Positions 8,901 through 16,597 are shown, counted from the first letter of the stretch. The stretch is DNA of 64,000 nt from Rhizobium croatiense (GCF_019793465.1 NZ_JAILYJ010000013.1:149054-213053), one strand, 5' to 3'. Translations and numbers: made by a program. Notes: generated by a model not told the origin, from the sequence alone.

Positions 8901-9214
8901 AGGGCGTAAAGCGCCAGCAGCGCGATGGTCGAAAACATCATGAAGCTGACGAGGATGGCGGCAAATCCTCGCCGGCGGCGCTCGTCATAACCTTCCGCCG
9001 AAAGCTGCGGCATGGTCTTCAGGAGCGTGATGCTGGAGCCGAGCTCCGCGATCGAGGCGCCTGTCATCACCAGCCACAGCGAGAAGGCGACGATGCCATT
9101 GGCCTCCGGCCCAAGCAGACGCGCCGTGATGATCGAGGAGACGAAGCCCGTCAGCAACAGCAGCATGCCTGCCGCCGCATTCATCACCGAATTTGCGATA
9201 ATACCCTTCGACAT
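5903..9214 (-). CDS. Polysaccharide flippase fused to two alpha/beta-hydrolase domains
   Basis: A 1103-residue fusion. Residues 1 to about 470 are a Wzx/MATE-like flippase with many hydrophobic segments (ITARLLGPEANGIVAFSLWL near the start). Two alpha/beta-hydrolase domains follow, at about 530-785 and 800-1100, resembling exosortase-A-system hydrolases. The first has GQGLG (635-639), with Gln where the nucleophile normally sits, so it may be inactive. The second has GRCSG (919-923) with a possible Cys nucleophile, acidic residues in SEGDVGLD and His1082 in DADHN. It is the last gene of the minus-strand glycan/carrier-protein run, 82 nt after a GT4. Likely role: exporting a lipid-linked glycan, with the hydrolases trimming or acyl-transferring it. 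The substrate is unknown. Confidence 0.85.
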   Translation of the reverse strand: MSKGIIANSVMNAAAGMLLLLTGFVSSIITARLLGPEANGIVAFSLWLVMTGASIAELGSSITLLKTMPQLSAEGYDERRRRGFAAILVSFMMFSTIALLALYALFFLTSEEMHWAETAPSVALVTGALFFVQAIGSFVKFYLIGEKKLGTFFKLTVGVSIVQLAGVAAGAVFYGVEGVLVGYALGQLVLFFATLPILLARRDWCGVSLKYLASSSVILSIQFIIDSIFLNRLELLFLQQFWSVEMVGYYAVGLSIANIALQLPIQMTGSLLPYYSERRHNSDDSTLPVEVFAAVTRSMAYIVLPMSLGLAAISSELVLVVFGEAFRRSGTVVALLALVAPAYTFMQILSLYLLSMDRARARLNTSVIGGLVMVAGCLLIVPRLAAEGAALVRILVFVAMSVMMIRQTGFGSQLSGLYRSLTKVTLASVLCACGAISALEFVHGPAGLVGAIIAGTFCYFAALRVLRAVPAEDVDVMRSILDKMPSVLRKPVGHAINFIAPALPGDPDRAKVAPGEFSLEPAEGAGRSAALPVVFDGTIGLFMPENAGVKKRSAAVLFVSPWGFEEMCSRKFFRVAAEHFSDIGVPSLRFDYRGTGDALDFDALPARLETWENSIRAAAAKLKSLTGCDRIVLIGQGLGATLAQRIGSSIDGVDSLVMLAPVLSGRAYLRELTMWSKIIDADLGLGKEHVQTAKVQIAGLVMPEEIAGELGKLNITSPQGLAASRYLILERPARADDTAFADTLKALGADVEQTVFEGYDELVTNPLFAKIPMAVVDLLTTWLEGATVETSAAPSPAEIENPPLAGDGFVEMPVRFGSHGHLVGVVSRPPGEINGSAVLFLSTAYDRHAGWGRTTVDMARELARQGVVSLRFDSANVGDSPPRPDAPEQVLYSDTQTADAVAALDLLEGIAAGPVMVAGRCSGGYVAFRAGVADERLKAVVSINPFVYYWDPEIPVRKEHVVSVPRSLDDYGQRLARLDTLKRLLRGQVDVVSALQNMVIAAGRRLSPWIAPLLELLPDRRHIAREVRHSFAEFGKRKVPLTLIYSEGDVGLDHVYFHFGPRGAKLSRYPNVRLLMLPDADHNLTPPQSRRFVLDEIIRLAKA

Positions 9215-9296
9215 CCGTCCATCCGCCAGGCTCGGCCTAAGGCCTGATACCCGCCATCTCTAATGCGAAAATGTTAAAATAAAGCAGAGTGGCGCC

Positions 9297-10475
9297 TTAG
9301 CTCGCCTGCATCGCCGCCAGCGTCTGAAGCGCCTTCTCATAGCTGTTTTCCGCGAGGTATCGCAGCAGGAGCTCCCGCGCCTTCTCGGCCTTCTCTCGTG
9401 CACGCTCGGGTGCGCGGAAGATGTCTTGCAGGTGCGCGGCCGCCGCATCAGGAGAGGGATCCGCCCAGACTGCGCCCGCGAGCCCGGCAAATTCGGGATG
9501 GGTGTCGACCACCGGAATGAGGGGAGAGTCGACCAGCCATGTATTGTCGGGATCGCAGAAATCCGCCGTGCCCGACCAGGCGGTTGAGATAACGGGCGTA
9601 CGCTGCATGATCGCCTCGGCAACCGTCAGCCCGAAACCCTCGGAACGATGCAGCGAAAGATAGGCGTCGGAAGAGCGGATGAGGCCATTGATATCGGCGT
9701 TCGACAGCCTGTCGGTGACGATCCTGATCCGGCTGTCGCCCGCAACCGAGGCAACCAGCTCGCGTAGGCCTTCGTCCTTGTTCACATCGCCGCTGGCCTT
9801 CATCAGCAGGACGGCACTTGGGGCTTCGGCGGCAAATATCCTGAAAGCCTTGATCACGGCCTGCGGATTCTTCCGGTTGATCGAGGAGCCGGCGCTGAAG
9901 ATGAAGCTGACGAGAAAGGCGTCCTTCTCTATGCCGAACCTCTGCCGCATGCCGTCGGTCGCCGCCGCCTCGGTGACCGGATGCGGGACGACGATGACCG
10001 GCGCCTTGGTCAGCGGCGCGATCGCCCGCCGGGTGAATTCCGAAGGCACGAAGACGGCGTTCATATAATGCATCGCATTGCGCCATTCAGCCGGCACGAC
10101 TTCGAGCTCCCAGGCGAAATAGCCGATGTTGAAGGCGCGGGTGAAATTCGCGACGCCCTTCTTCAGGATGGCGCGCGGCAGCATCGGCGGATTGAGGTGC
10201 CAGATACGGCTTCCCGGCGGTTCGGTGGAGAGACGCGACGGCGTCCAGCCGGCGAAGGAATGCTCGTCGGGTTGGGTGCTGACGTCGGAGAGTGAAATCG
10301 CCCGCCCGGCCTCCGACAGAGCCCCGGCGCAGAGCCTTGCCGATTCGCCGACGCCGACGGCCATCGAGAGATAGCCGACGATTTCCACCGGCCTGCGCGG
10401 ATTGAAGGCCAGACGCGACCGCGGAATCAGCCGCTGCAGGACATGGGCGCGCAGAAAGCGGTATATCGTTCTCAA
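9297..10475 (-). CDS. Glycosyltransferase family 4
   Basis: A 392-residue GT-B enzyme. Family features are the N-terminal GYLSMAVGVGESARLCAGAL, the mid-protein NRKNPQAVIKAFRIF, and the C-terminal SLHRSEGFGLTVAEAIMQRT followed by PVISTAWSGTADFCD, the retaining GT4 donor site. It probably adds one sugar of a surface glycan using a nucleotide-sugar donor. It sits between the GH2 gene (46 nt upstream) and the flippase fusion (82 nt downstream) on the same strand, so it is likely part of one transcript. Donor and acceptor are not predictable. Confidence 0.87.
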   Translation of the reverse strand: MRTIYRFLRAHVLQRLIPRSRLAFNPRRPVEIVGYLSMAVGVGESARLCAGALSEAGRAISLSDVSTQPDEHSFAGWTPSRLSTEPPGSRIWHLNPPMLPRAILKKGVANFTRAFNIGYFAWELEVVPAEWRNAMHYMNAVFVPSEFTRRAIAPLTKAPVIVVPHPVTEAAATDGMRQRFGIEKDAFLVSFIFSAGSSINRKNPQAVIKAFRIFAAEAPSAVLLMKASGDVNKDEGLRELVASVAGDSRIRIVTDRLSNADINGLIRSSDAYLSLHRSEGFGLTVAEAIMQRTPVISTAWSGTADFCDPDNTWLVDSPLIPVVDTHPEFAGLAGAVWADPSPDAAAAHLQDIFRAPERAREKAEKARELLLRYLAENSYEKALQTLAAMQAS

Positions 10476-10520
10476 ATCACGGTCTTTCTCAATGCGTCGG
10501 CATTATTTTTGGCGGAAGCA

Positions 10521-13001
10521 TCAGCCCTGGAGCATGACGCGATGTGAACTGCCCAGACTTCTGATCTCGCCCGCAGGTGGAAGATCGCTTTCCGTGCCGG
10601 AGAGCGCGTGGAGCTTCACGCGCCGCATCGCGCCGGGGGCCAGATGGAACCAATCGTCGTCGGCCCGATAGCCTTCGACGTCGATATGCACCGATTGCGC
10701 CAGCCGGTCTGTCCTGAGATCGACGAACCAATCGTCGCCGGCCTTGCCGAGCGATGCCTCAATGCCCGAATCGTGAAGCGCTTTGCCGCGTCCCAAGGGG
10801 AAGTGGAAGCTTTCGGCAAGAACGGCGCCGTCGGCGAGCGAGCGCAGTCGCGCCACGCCCACATCATGCGCCGGCGGGCCGAAGCGGAAGGCATAGGTCG
10901 TATCGAAGAAGGCGCCGAACAGCGCGGTGGCCGCAAAACGTTCCACGCTCCTTGCCGCCAGCGTGAAGCCGGTATTGCCGCTGACGACCTGCTGCTTGCC
11001 GTCGCGCAGGCAGAAGACTTCGAGCTCCACGTCGAGTGCGGCGTCCGTCTCGTTGACGACATGCACATCGAGGCCGTTGGTTCCCTCATCGGTAAAGACA
11101 GTCTGAACCGGCCGGAATGCACGGCGCATCGCATACCAGACCGGCTTGGGCTCGCCGGTTGAATCGATCACCCCCCAGCCGGGGCCGGGCAACAGGTCCT
11201 GCAGCGTCCAGACGAGCGCGCCGCTGCAGCCGGAGCCCTTGCGCCGCCATTCGGCAAAGGTTTCCTCGAATACCTCGCCGGTGACGGCGCGGGAGAGATC
11301 GAGATAATGTTCCGGATTCTCGCGGCGCAGCCGGGCCGGATCGCAGCCGTAAAGCAGCTGCAGATAGAAGTCGCGAACGTCCTCGAAATCCCACGATGCG
11401 CTGCGGTCGCGCGGCACGCGCGCTTTCCAGAGCGGGCTATGGACGGCCGGCACGTCGAGATGACGATGCAACGTCCTTTGCTGCGGCACATGTGCGAAGG
11501 CGAGGCTTTCGGAGGCAAACCGCACCTCGGCACGGCGGGCGTCGGCAATCGGCCGCATATAGGCGCCGACGCCGTAATAATGCGCGATACCGGCATTCGG
11601 CGAAAAAGGCATTGCGCCGCCATAGGGAGAATTCGGGACATAGGGCACGTCGGGACGCATGCGCGCGATGACGGCCGGGATGATCTCATCGGTGATCGGC
11701 CCGCTCCAGAATTCCATCGGCAGGCCGAGCATCGCCGCCTGCTGGTGGATCTCGCTACCGCCGCAGAGCACCGCGAGCGAAGGCGAGGCCTGGACGCCGT
11801 GCAGGAATTCCTCGACCTCGGCATGCACGTGACCGAGAAAAGTCTTGTCGTTGCGCGGATAGTCAAAATTGGCGAACATGAAGTCCTGCCATACGAGCAG
11901 GCCGAGCTCATCGCAGAGCGCAAAGAAATCCGGCGTCTCATAGGCCATGGTGCCGCCGATGCGGATCATGTTCATGCCGGCGTCAGTGGCAAGACGCAGG
12001 AACGGCTCGTAGTCCGCCCGTCCGCCTGGCAAGCGCGCGATATCCGCCGTCGTCCACACCGCGCCGCGGCAAAAGACGCGCTCGCCATTGATGAGAATCG
12101 CGAAGTCGTCGCCGTCATCGCCGCGCTCGACCTCGATACGCCGGAAGCCGGTGCTGCCGAGCGAGTACTCGGCGCCGTCGGAAACCAGCGTCAGTTCGTA
12201 GAGACGTGGAGCGCCATGCGTGTGCGGCCACCAGGGCTCGATGTCGGCAAGCTTGAGGATAGCCGAGTAATGATTGTCGCCGACCTTCTCGAACGGCTGT
12301 TCCATGCCGCCGCAGTGCAGCAGCATCGAAGGGTTGTCGGCATTGTTGTGCAGGGAAACGCTCAGCCGGCCGACGCCGCTCTCGTCCAGGACGGCGCGGA
12401 TGGAGACATTGTCGATCGAGATGGGATTGTGGCGCAGCAGCGAAATCGGTCGCCACGGGCCGACCGCGTGAATATCGGGGCACCAGCCCGGCATATGGCC
12501 GAGCAGCGTCGTGCGGAAATTTCTCAGGCCGACCGGCGTGATCATCTGCGGCCGCCAGCGCGCGCGCGGGCCGGGCTCCGACAGACGCGGGCCGAGCGCA
12601 CGGAAACAAAGCGCCAGTTCGTCGCCGCCCGTAAGCGTCACCGGAATTTCGTGCGCCGTAAACATGCTTTCGGAAAAGAGGATTTCCTGACCGTTCAGAA
12701 AGACATGGCACAGCGTTGCAAGCCCCGCCAAACGCAGGATCGCTTCGCCGGGATCGGCATCGAAGAGGCGGCAGAGATACCAGGCGTCTTTCGTGTTCAG
12801 CGGTTCCGGATTTTCCCGGTCGAAGAGCCCGGCTCTTTCGAGTGCGGCGGCGACGGTGCCGGGAACGGGTGCAGGAATGAACCGCGCGGAGAGCGGAATG
12901 TCGTGCGGCACCGCACAGGCATCCGGTTCCGTCAGGACCAGGTTCCAGCCTTCGGAAAGCACGCTTTCCTCGGCTCCGATGCTTGCCAAACGCCCCCGCA
13001 T
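10521..13001 (-). CDS. Glycoside hydrolase family 2, beta-mannosidase-like
   Basis: An 826-residue GH2 protein: N-terminal sugar-binding-like domain (WYLCRLFDADPGEAILRLAG), an immunoglobulin-like domain, then a TIM barrel with GFRRIEVER and GMNMIRIGGTMAYETPDFF. The candidate acid/base is Glu418 in LCGGSE (the usual motif is GNNE, so it is altered) and the nucleophile Glu498 in FASES. Beta-mannosidase is the closest subfamily, but the changed acid/base motif leaves specificity open. No signal peptide is seen, so it should be cytoplasmic, which is unusual for a scavenging glycosidase and suggests trimming or transglycosylation during glycan assembly. The ATG at 13001 is chosen for its CGGAGAT ribosome site; a TTG at 13034 would overlap the upstream gene. 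Confidence 0.85.
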   Translation of the reverse strand: MRGRLASIGAEESVLSEGWNLVLTEPDACAVPHDIPLSARFIPAPVPGTVAAALERAGLFDRENPEPLNTKDAWYLCRLFDADPGEAILRLAGLATLCHVFLNGQEILFSESMFTAHEIPVTLTGGDELALCFRALGPRLSEPGPRARWRPQMITPVGLRNFRTTLLGHMPGWCPDIHAVGPWRPISLLRHNPISIDNVSIRAVLDESGVGRLSVSLHNNADNPSMLLHCGGMEQPFEKVGDNHYSAILKLADIEPWWPHTHGAPRLYELTLVSDGAEYSLGSTGFRRIEVERGDDGDDFAILINGERVFCRGAVWTTADIARLPGGRADYEPFLRLATDAGMNMIRIGGTMAYETPDFFALCDELGLLVWQDFMFANFDYPRNDKTFLGHVHAEVEEFLHGVQASPSLAVLCGGSEIHQQAAMLGLPMEFWSGPITDEIIPAVIARMRPDVPYVPNSPYGGAMPFSPNAGIAHYYGVGAYMRPIADARRAEVRFASESLAFAHVPQQRTLHRHLDVPAVHSPLWKARVPRDRSASWDFEDVRDFYLQLLYGCDPARLRRENPEHYLDLSRAVTGEVFEETFAEWRRKGSGCSGALVWTLQDLLPGPGWGVIDSTGEPKPVWYAMRRAFRPVQTVFTDEGTNGLDVHVVNETDAALDVELEVFCLRDGKQQVVSGNTGFTLAARSVERFAATALFGAFFDTTYAFRFGPPAHDVGVARLRSLADGAVLAESFHFPLGRGKALHDSGIEASLGKAGDDWFVDLRTDRLAQSVHIDVEGYRADDDWFHLAPGAMRRVKLHALSGTESDLPPAGEIRSLGSSHRVMLQG

Positions 13002-13017
13002 GGTCTGATCTCCGGCC

Positions 13018-13980
13018 TCAGATTCGCTCTGCAAGCGATGCCATCATCAAATCCCATGCATCGGCGGCCGGATCAAGAGCTGCCTGCAGCGGCTCGAACT
13101 TCCGGCGGGCGACGGCGCGGGCGAGCTGGAACTGCACGGATTTCGCTGCGTCCGAAATGCGCCTGGCATGCTCGGCGGCCGTTGCGAATTCATCCGCGGA
13201 GAGCCACGCCAGGTGATCGGCCGCCAGCTCGAAATTGGCGCCGACCTGGCGAAGCGTATTGAAGGCATATTTGTGAAAGAAGCCGAACGGCCGCTCGGCC
13301 ACCGCTTCCACCTGTTGCGGGAAGACGGCGGCGAAAGCGCGGATCGGGTTCTGTCCTGGACGCCTAATGAAATGAACCCCGGCAAGCCGACGCGCGGTCG
13401 CGCGCAGATGTGCTTCGTCGGCAGGCTTTTCCGGAAATCGTGCAAATTCCGTGTAAGGCAGGAACGGCGGGTCGTTCTCCGTCAGCTGCAGCTGGAACAG
13501 CCCGTCGAAATCCTCGCCTTCGAGGCGGAAATATCCGGCATTGTGGAAATAGTCGACACGCTTTGCCGCAACGTCCAGCCGGTTGATCGCAACCGTCGTC
13601 TTGCCGTGTTCCTGCCGGTAGGCAGTGCCGCGCGTATCCGGCATGTAGAAGGAATCCATCTCGATCAGGCAGAGGCGGCCCCGCGCGATCTGCACCTCGA
13701 CATGCCGCTCGACCCGGTCATAGATGGCAAGCTCGGTCGCGCGGATTCCGTAAAGCGTCTCGAGATCCTCGAGCGGCACCTTGAAGAAGGTGAACTGGTC
13801 GCCTTCGAAATCCTGCGCCAGGGTGAAACCGAGCATCGCCTCGGGTGCCGCGCCTGATGTCGCCAGCACTTCGATCCACAGGTCGACATAGCAGTTGGTT
13901 TCCGGCCAGGCGCGCTCGCTGGAATGCAGCGCGTGCTGCCGGTAGCTTTCAGGGCTGATCCCCGGGAATACCGATGTCAT
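13018..13980 (-). CDS. DUF1839 protein, possible cysteine acyltransferase
   Basis: A 320-residue DUF1839 protein of unknown function. Conserved-looking segments are ERAWPETNCYVDLWIEVL with Cys30, DFEGDQFTFFKVP, RGRLCLIEMDSFYMPDT with Asp109, EHGKTTVAINRLD with His125 and Asp136, and YFHNAGYF. The Cys...(D-x-(F/Y)-Y-(L/M)-P)...His...Asp order resembles papain-like BtrH-type proteins, which move an aminoacyl group from a carrier protein to a sugar amine. That similarity is my reading, not an established family statement. The gene lies 8 nt after the carrier-protein ligase and 16 nt before the GH2 gene, so it is almost certainly co-transcribed with both. Confidence 0.8.
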   Translation of the reverse strand: MTSVFPGISPESYRQHALHSSERAWPETNCYVDLWIEVLATSGAAPEAMLGFTLAQDFEGDQFTFFKVPLEDLETLYGIRATELAIYDRVERHVEVQIARGRLCLIEMDSFYMPDTRGTAYRQEHGKTTVAINRLDVAAKRVDYFHNAGYFRLEGEDFDGLFQLQLTENDPPFLPYTEFARFPEKPADEAHLRATARRLAGVHFIRRPGQNPIRAFAAVFPQQVEAVAERPFGFFHKYAFNTLRQVGANFELAADHLAWLSADEFATAAEHARRISDAAKSVQFQLARAVARRKFEPLQAALDPAADAWDLMMASLAERI

Positions 13981-13988
13981 CGAGTAGC

Positions 13989-14897
13989 TCAGCCCCACAG
14001 CGCTTTCCGCACATTGGCCGGCCATTGCTTCACGTCGAGCCCGTGATGGTGGAACAAGGCAAGCGCGATGCGCTCGAGCCCGAAGCCGACACAGGCGGTG
14101 TGCGCAACGCTGCCGTCTTCGAGGTTGAGGCCCCATTTCGCGCCGAAGGCATCCTGATGATAATTGAAGCTCATGCAGGCGGTCGGATTGGCGGACGAGG
14201 TGATCGGGATCAGCAGTTCGAACTTCAGGTTCTGGTCGCGCTGATTGTTGGCGAGCATCTTGCCGGCGCGGCCGAAGAACGGATCGTTGGCAATATCGAT
14301 CGTCACGTCGAGGCCGACGGCCTTCATCATTTCGACGCCGCGATCCATCCAGCGCTGGCGGAAATCGGTGACGTGCTGTTCGGTGCCCATGCAGACATAT
14401 TCGCGCATGCGGAACAGCTGCTGGCGGGCCGGGTCTTTCGACGGCTCGTGGCGGAAGCAATAGGATTGCAGGTCGAAGAGGCCGCCGGTCTTCGGCAGAT
14501 TGCCGCGCTTGGCGACCGTCGGATAGAGCGGATAGCAGGCCGCCGGCGTCAGCACGATGTCGGTCGCCTCCTGCCCCTTGGTCCAGTCATCGCCGACTTC
14601 CATGCATTGCAGCAGGCTGACATGGTCGAGTTCGCTACCGCAGAAGCTGTGCACCGTGCCGGCCAGCTGCGGGAAGCTCTTCATGTAGCCGCTCTTTTCG
14701 AAGAAGGCGCGGTTCATGCCTGGAGGAAAGCGCATGGCCTCCGCACCGTCGCCGCCGCCGACCTTGTCGATGAGGCGCTCGAAGGCAGCGATCACCTCTT
14801 CGAACTGGCCGCTGCGGCCATAGAGTCCATCGATGCCCGTGTCGATCAGCAGGCCGGCTTCGAAAAGCCGGTCGAGAAACGAGGTCTGCATATCCAT
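13989..14897 (-). CDS. Amino acid:[carrier protein] ligase (SerRS-like class II enzyme)
   Basis: A 302-residue homologue of the catalytic core of atypical seryl-tRNA synthetases, lacking the tRNA-binding arm. Characterised relatives in Bradyrhizobium and Agrobacterium activate glycine or alanine with ATP and load it on the phosphopantetheine arm of a small carrier protein instead of tRNA. Motif 2 is at FRMREYV (162-168) and motif 3 at GFGLERIALALF (271-282). Cys121, Glu166 and Cys269 have the spacing expected for the catalytic zinc ligands. The partner carrier protein is encoded two genes upstream. The ATG lies 5 nt after the stop of the flavoprotein gene. Family is firm; which amino acid is loaded is not visible. 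Confidence 0.92.
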   Translation of the reverse strand: MDMQTSFLDRLFEAGLLIDTGIDGLYGRSGQFEEVIAAFERLIDKVGGGDGAEAMRFPPGMNRAFFEKSGYMKSFPQLAGTVHSFCGSELDHVSLLQCMEVGDDWTKGQEATDIVLTPAACYPLYPTVAKRGNLPKTGGLFDLQSYCFRHEPSKDPARQQLFRMREYVCMGTEQHVTDFRQRWMDRGVEMMKAVGLDVTIDIANDPFFGRAGKMLANNQRDQNLKFELLIPITSSANPTACMSFNYHQDAFGAKWGLNLEDGSVAHTACVGFGLERIALALFHHHGLDVKQWPANVRKALWG

Positions 14898-14902
14898 GAC
14901 TG

Positions 14903-16084
14903 TTACCCCAGTAGGCTAGTGTCCTGCTTGTGGACAAGAAGCATGCTCGACGTATTGCCGAGGATGCGGTCGTTCGAGATCATGAGTTGTGCGGAATGCG
15001 CGTCGCGCAGATGGCGTCCGAGGCTGAAGGGCGTGCCGTTCTTGTAGCCCATGATGCCGCAGATCAGCATGGCATGGTTGACGATCTCCAGGATCGTCTC
15101 GGACGAGGCGATCTTGACGTTGTTCATCGCCACGGCAAAGCCCATCGACGACAGCCTGTCGGGATCGGCCTTGGCATGTTCATAGGCCTTCAGGCCGGCC
15201 ACGACATTCGATTTCACCATCTGCAGCAGGTTCGATACCTCAGCGAGGCGCAGGGCGCCGGGCGGCCGGGCATCGGGGGCCCTGCGGGCAGCTGCGCGCA
15301 CGAAGGCCTGGGCGCGGGCGACGGCATCGACGGCGATGCCGTACCACACACCGCTCCACAGGAGATGCGAGGAAGCGAGCATGGATTGCGCTGCGATTTC
15401 CGCGAAAGGCTTCGGCAGGATCTGATGCGCCGGCGCTTGCCCTCTGAACTGGAAGCCGTCGGAGCAGGTGCCGCGCATGCCGAGCGTATTCCAGACATGC
15501 GTCTTTTCGAGCGTGTACTGATCCTTGAGGAAGGCCGTCAGTACCTGATCGGAGGAGGCGGCCTGGGCGTGGGCACGCGAGGTGATGAGGATGGCGTCGG
15601 CATGCGAGCCGTAGGAAATGACGGTGGCATCCTTTTCGAGGCGGCAGATATCGCCGTCGACTTCGACCGCGCAAATACTGTTGCGCAGGTTTCCGCCGAT
15701 CCCGCCCTCGGTGGTGGCGGAGGCGATCAGCAGCTGCTCGGCAGCAATGCTACGCATGAAATGGCAATGCCATTGGCTGTCGGCGCCGTGTTCGACAAGG
15801 CTCGACAGCTTGATGTGGTGCATGGCGAAGACCATGGCGCTCGCCGCGCAAGCCTGGCCGAGCATCGAGCACAATTCGGCGATCTCGGTGATCGAGGCCG
15901 ATTCACCGCCGAGATGGTGCGGTACCTGAATGCCGAGCAGTCTCTCGGCCTTCATGGCATCCACGGCTTCCCGTGGGAAACGGCCCTCGGCGTCAACGGC
16001 ATCGGCATGTCTGGCCGCGATTTCGGCGACGCGAGCCACCCTTGCGACAAGACCGTCCTGCATGATCTTGACGGGGAAATTCAT
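14903..16084 (-). CDS. Acyl-CoA dehydrogenase-like flavoprotein
   Basis: A 393-residue acyl-CoA-dehydrogenase-fold protein: N-terminal helical domain (FPREAVDAMKAERLLGIQVP), middle beta domain (ASATTEGGIGGNLRNSICAV) and C-terminal helical domain (GYKNGTPFSLGRHLRDAHSA). It begins on the last base of the carrier-protein stop codon, a translationally coupled overlap. Beside an aminoacyl-carrier ligase the natural parallel is the flavoproteins that oxidise prolyl-S-carrier in pyrrole biosynthesis, so a tethered Gly or Ala derivative may be its substrate. I could not place the usual catalytic Glu with confidence, so it could be a non-classical oxidase or monooxygenase. Confidence 0.85.
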   Translation of the reverse strand: MNFPVKIMQDGLVARVARVAEIAARHADAVDAEGRFPREAVDAMKAERLLGIQVPHHLGGESASITEIAELCSMLGQACAASAMVFAMHHIKLSSLVEHGADSQWHCHFMRSIAAEQLLIASATTEGGIGGNLRNSICAVEVDGDICRLEKDATVISYGSHADAILITSRAHAQAASSDQVLTAFLKDQYTLEKTHVWNTLGMRGTCSDGFQFRGQAPAHQILPKPFAEIAAQSMLASSHLLWSGVWYGIAVDAVARAQAFVRAAARRAPDARPPGALRLAEVSNLLQMVKSNVVAGLKAYEHAKADPDRLSSMGFAVAMNNVKIASSETILEIVNHAMLICGIMGYKNGTPFSLGRHLRDAHSAQLMISNDRILGNTSSMLLVHKQDTSLLG

Positions 16085-16335
16085 CAGGCGACCTTCCGAC
16101 CGTCCCGGATGAGATCGACGGTTTTGGCGATCGCCGAGATGCTCGCGAAGGATTTGCGGTTCAGGAGATTGTCGGGAAATTCGATGTCGAACGCCTCTTC
16201 AATGCCGAGCATCAGCTGCACCGAAGCGAAGGACGTCAGACCTGCTGCATAAAGATCGGCATCGTCGGCGATCTGGTCGATCGACGTCGGAAGCTTGCCG
16301 AATTTGGCTACGAGGTCGCGGATTGTCGTATTCAT
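16084..16335 (-). CDS. Acyl/aminoacyl carrier protein
   Basis: An 83-residue carrier protein, acidic and helical. The phosphopantetheine site is Ser35 in AGLTSFASVQLML, a variant of the usual DSL motif, followed by GIEEAFDIEFPDNLLNRKSF as in helix II-III of carrier proteins. It is the first gene of the seven-gene minus-strand run and overlaps the flavoprotein start by one base. It should be the acceptor for the amino acid:[carrier protein] ligase two genes downstream. It is distinct from the housekeeping fatty-acid AcpP, which carries a DSLD motif. Confidence 0.9.
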   Translation of the reverse strand: MNTTIRDLVAKFGKLPTSIDQIADDADLYAAGLTSFASVQLMLGIEEAFDIEFPDNLLNRKSFASISAIAKTVDLIRDGRKVA

Positions 16336-16597
16336 CCCATCACTCCAAGATTCTCATGATCCCGAACCGGCGTTCATCGCCTTGTCATGAGCGTTCTTTT
16401 AGTGCGGAAAACAGAACATTCCGCTAATTTGTTGGGTTAAATATGATTAGCACTCACAGTTAGGATTTTAGCAATCGGCCCGGCTGGAGTAAAAATAACA
16501 ATTCTACATCAATAATTTAATAGAGTTTCGCCGACGGAACTTGCGGCACTCTCCGACGCGATGAGTACAGAAATGACACGCAAAGCGCCATTTTGCG
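16336..16597. other. AT-richer intergenic region upstream of the carrier-protein operon
   Basis: About 260 nt without a gene, visibly richer in A and T than its surroundings (for example around 16430-16530). It must contain the promoter of the minus-strand carrier-protein/glycan operon. No confident operator, riboswitch or terminator was recognised. A TTAGCACTC at 16449-16457 recalls half a CIRCE element but has no partner. Confidence 0.5.

Noticed and set aside
13981..14460. Upstream extension of the DUF1839 frame
   Set aside because: It lies inside the amino acid:[carrier protein] ligase gene in another frame. DUF1839 similarity begins at the ATG at 13980.
16449..16457. TTAGCACTC resembling half of a CIRCE heat-shock operator
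   Set aside because: No GAGTGCTAA partner at the required spacing, and no chaperone gene nearby.
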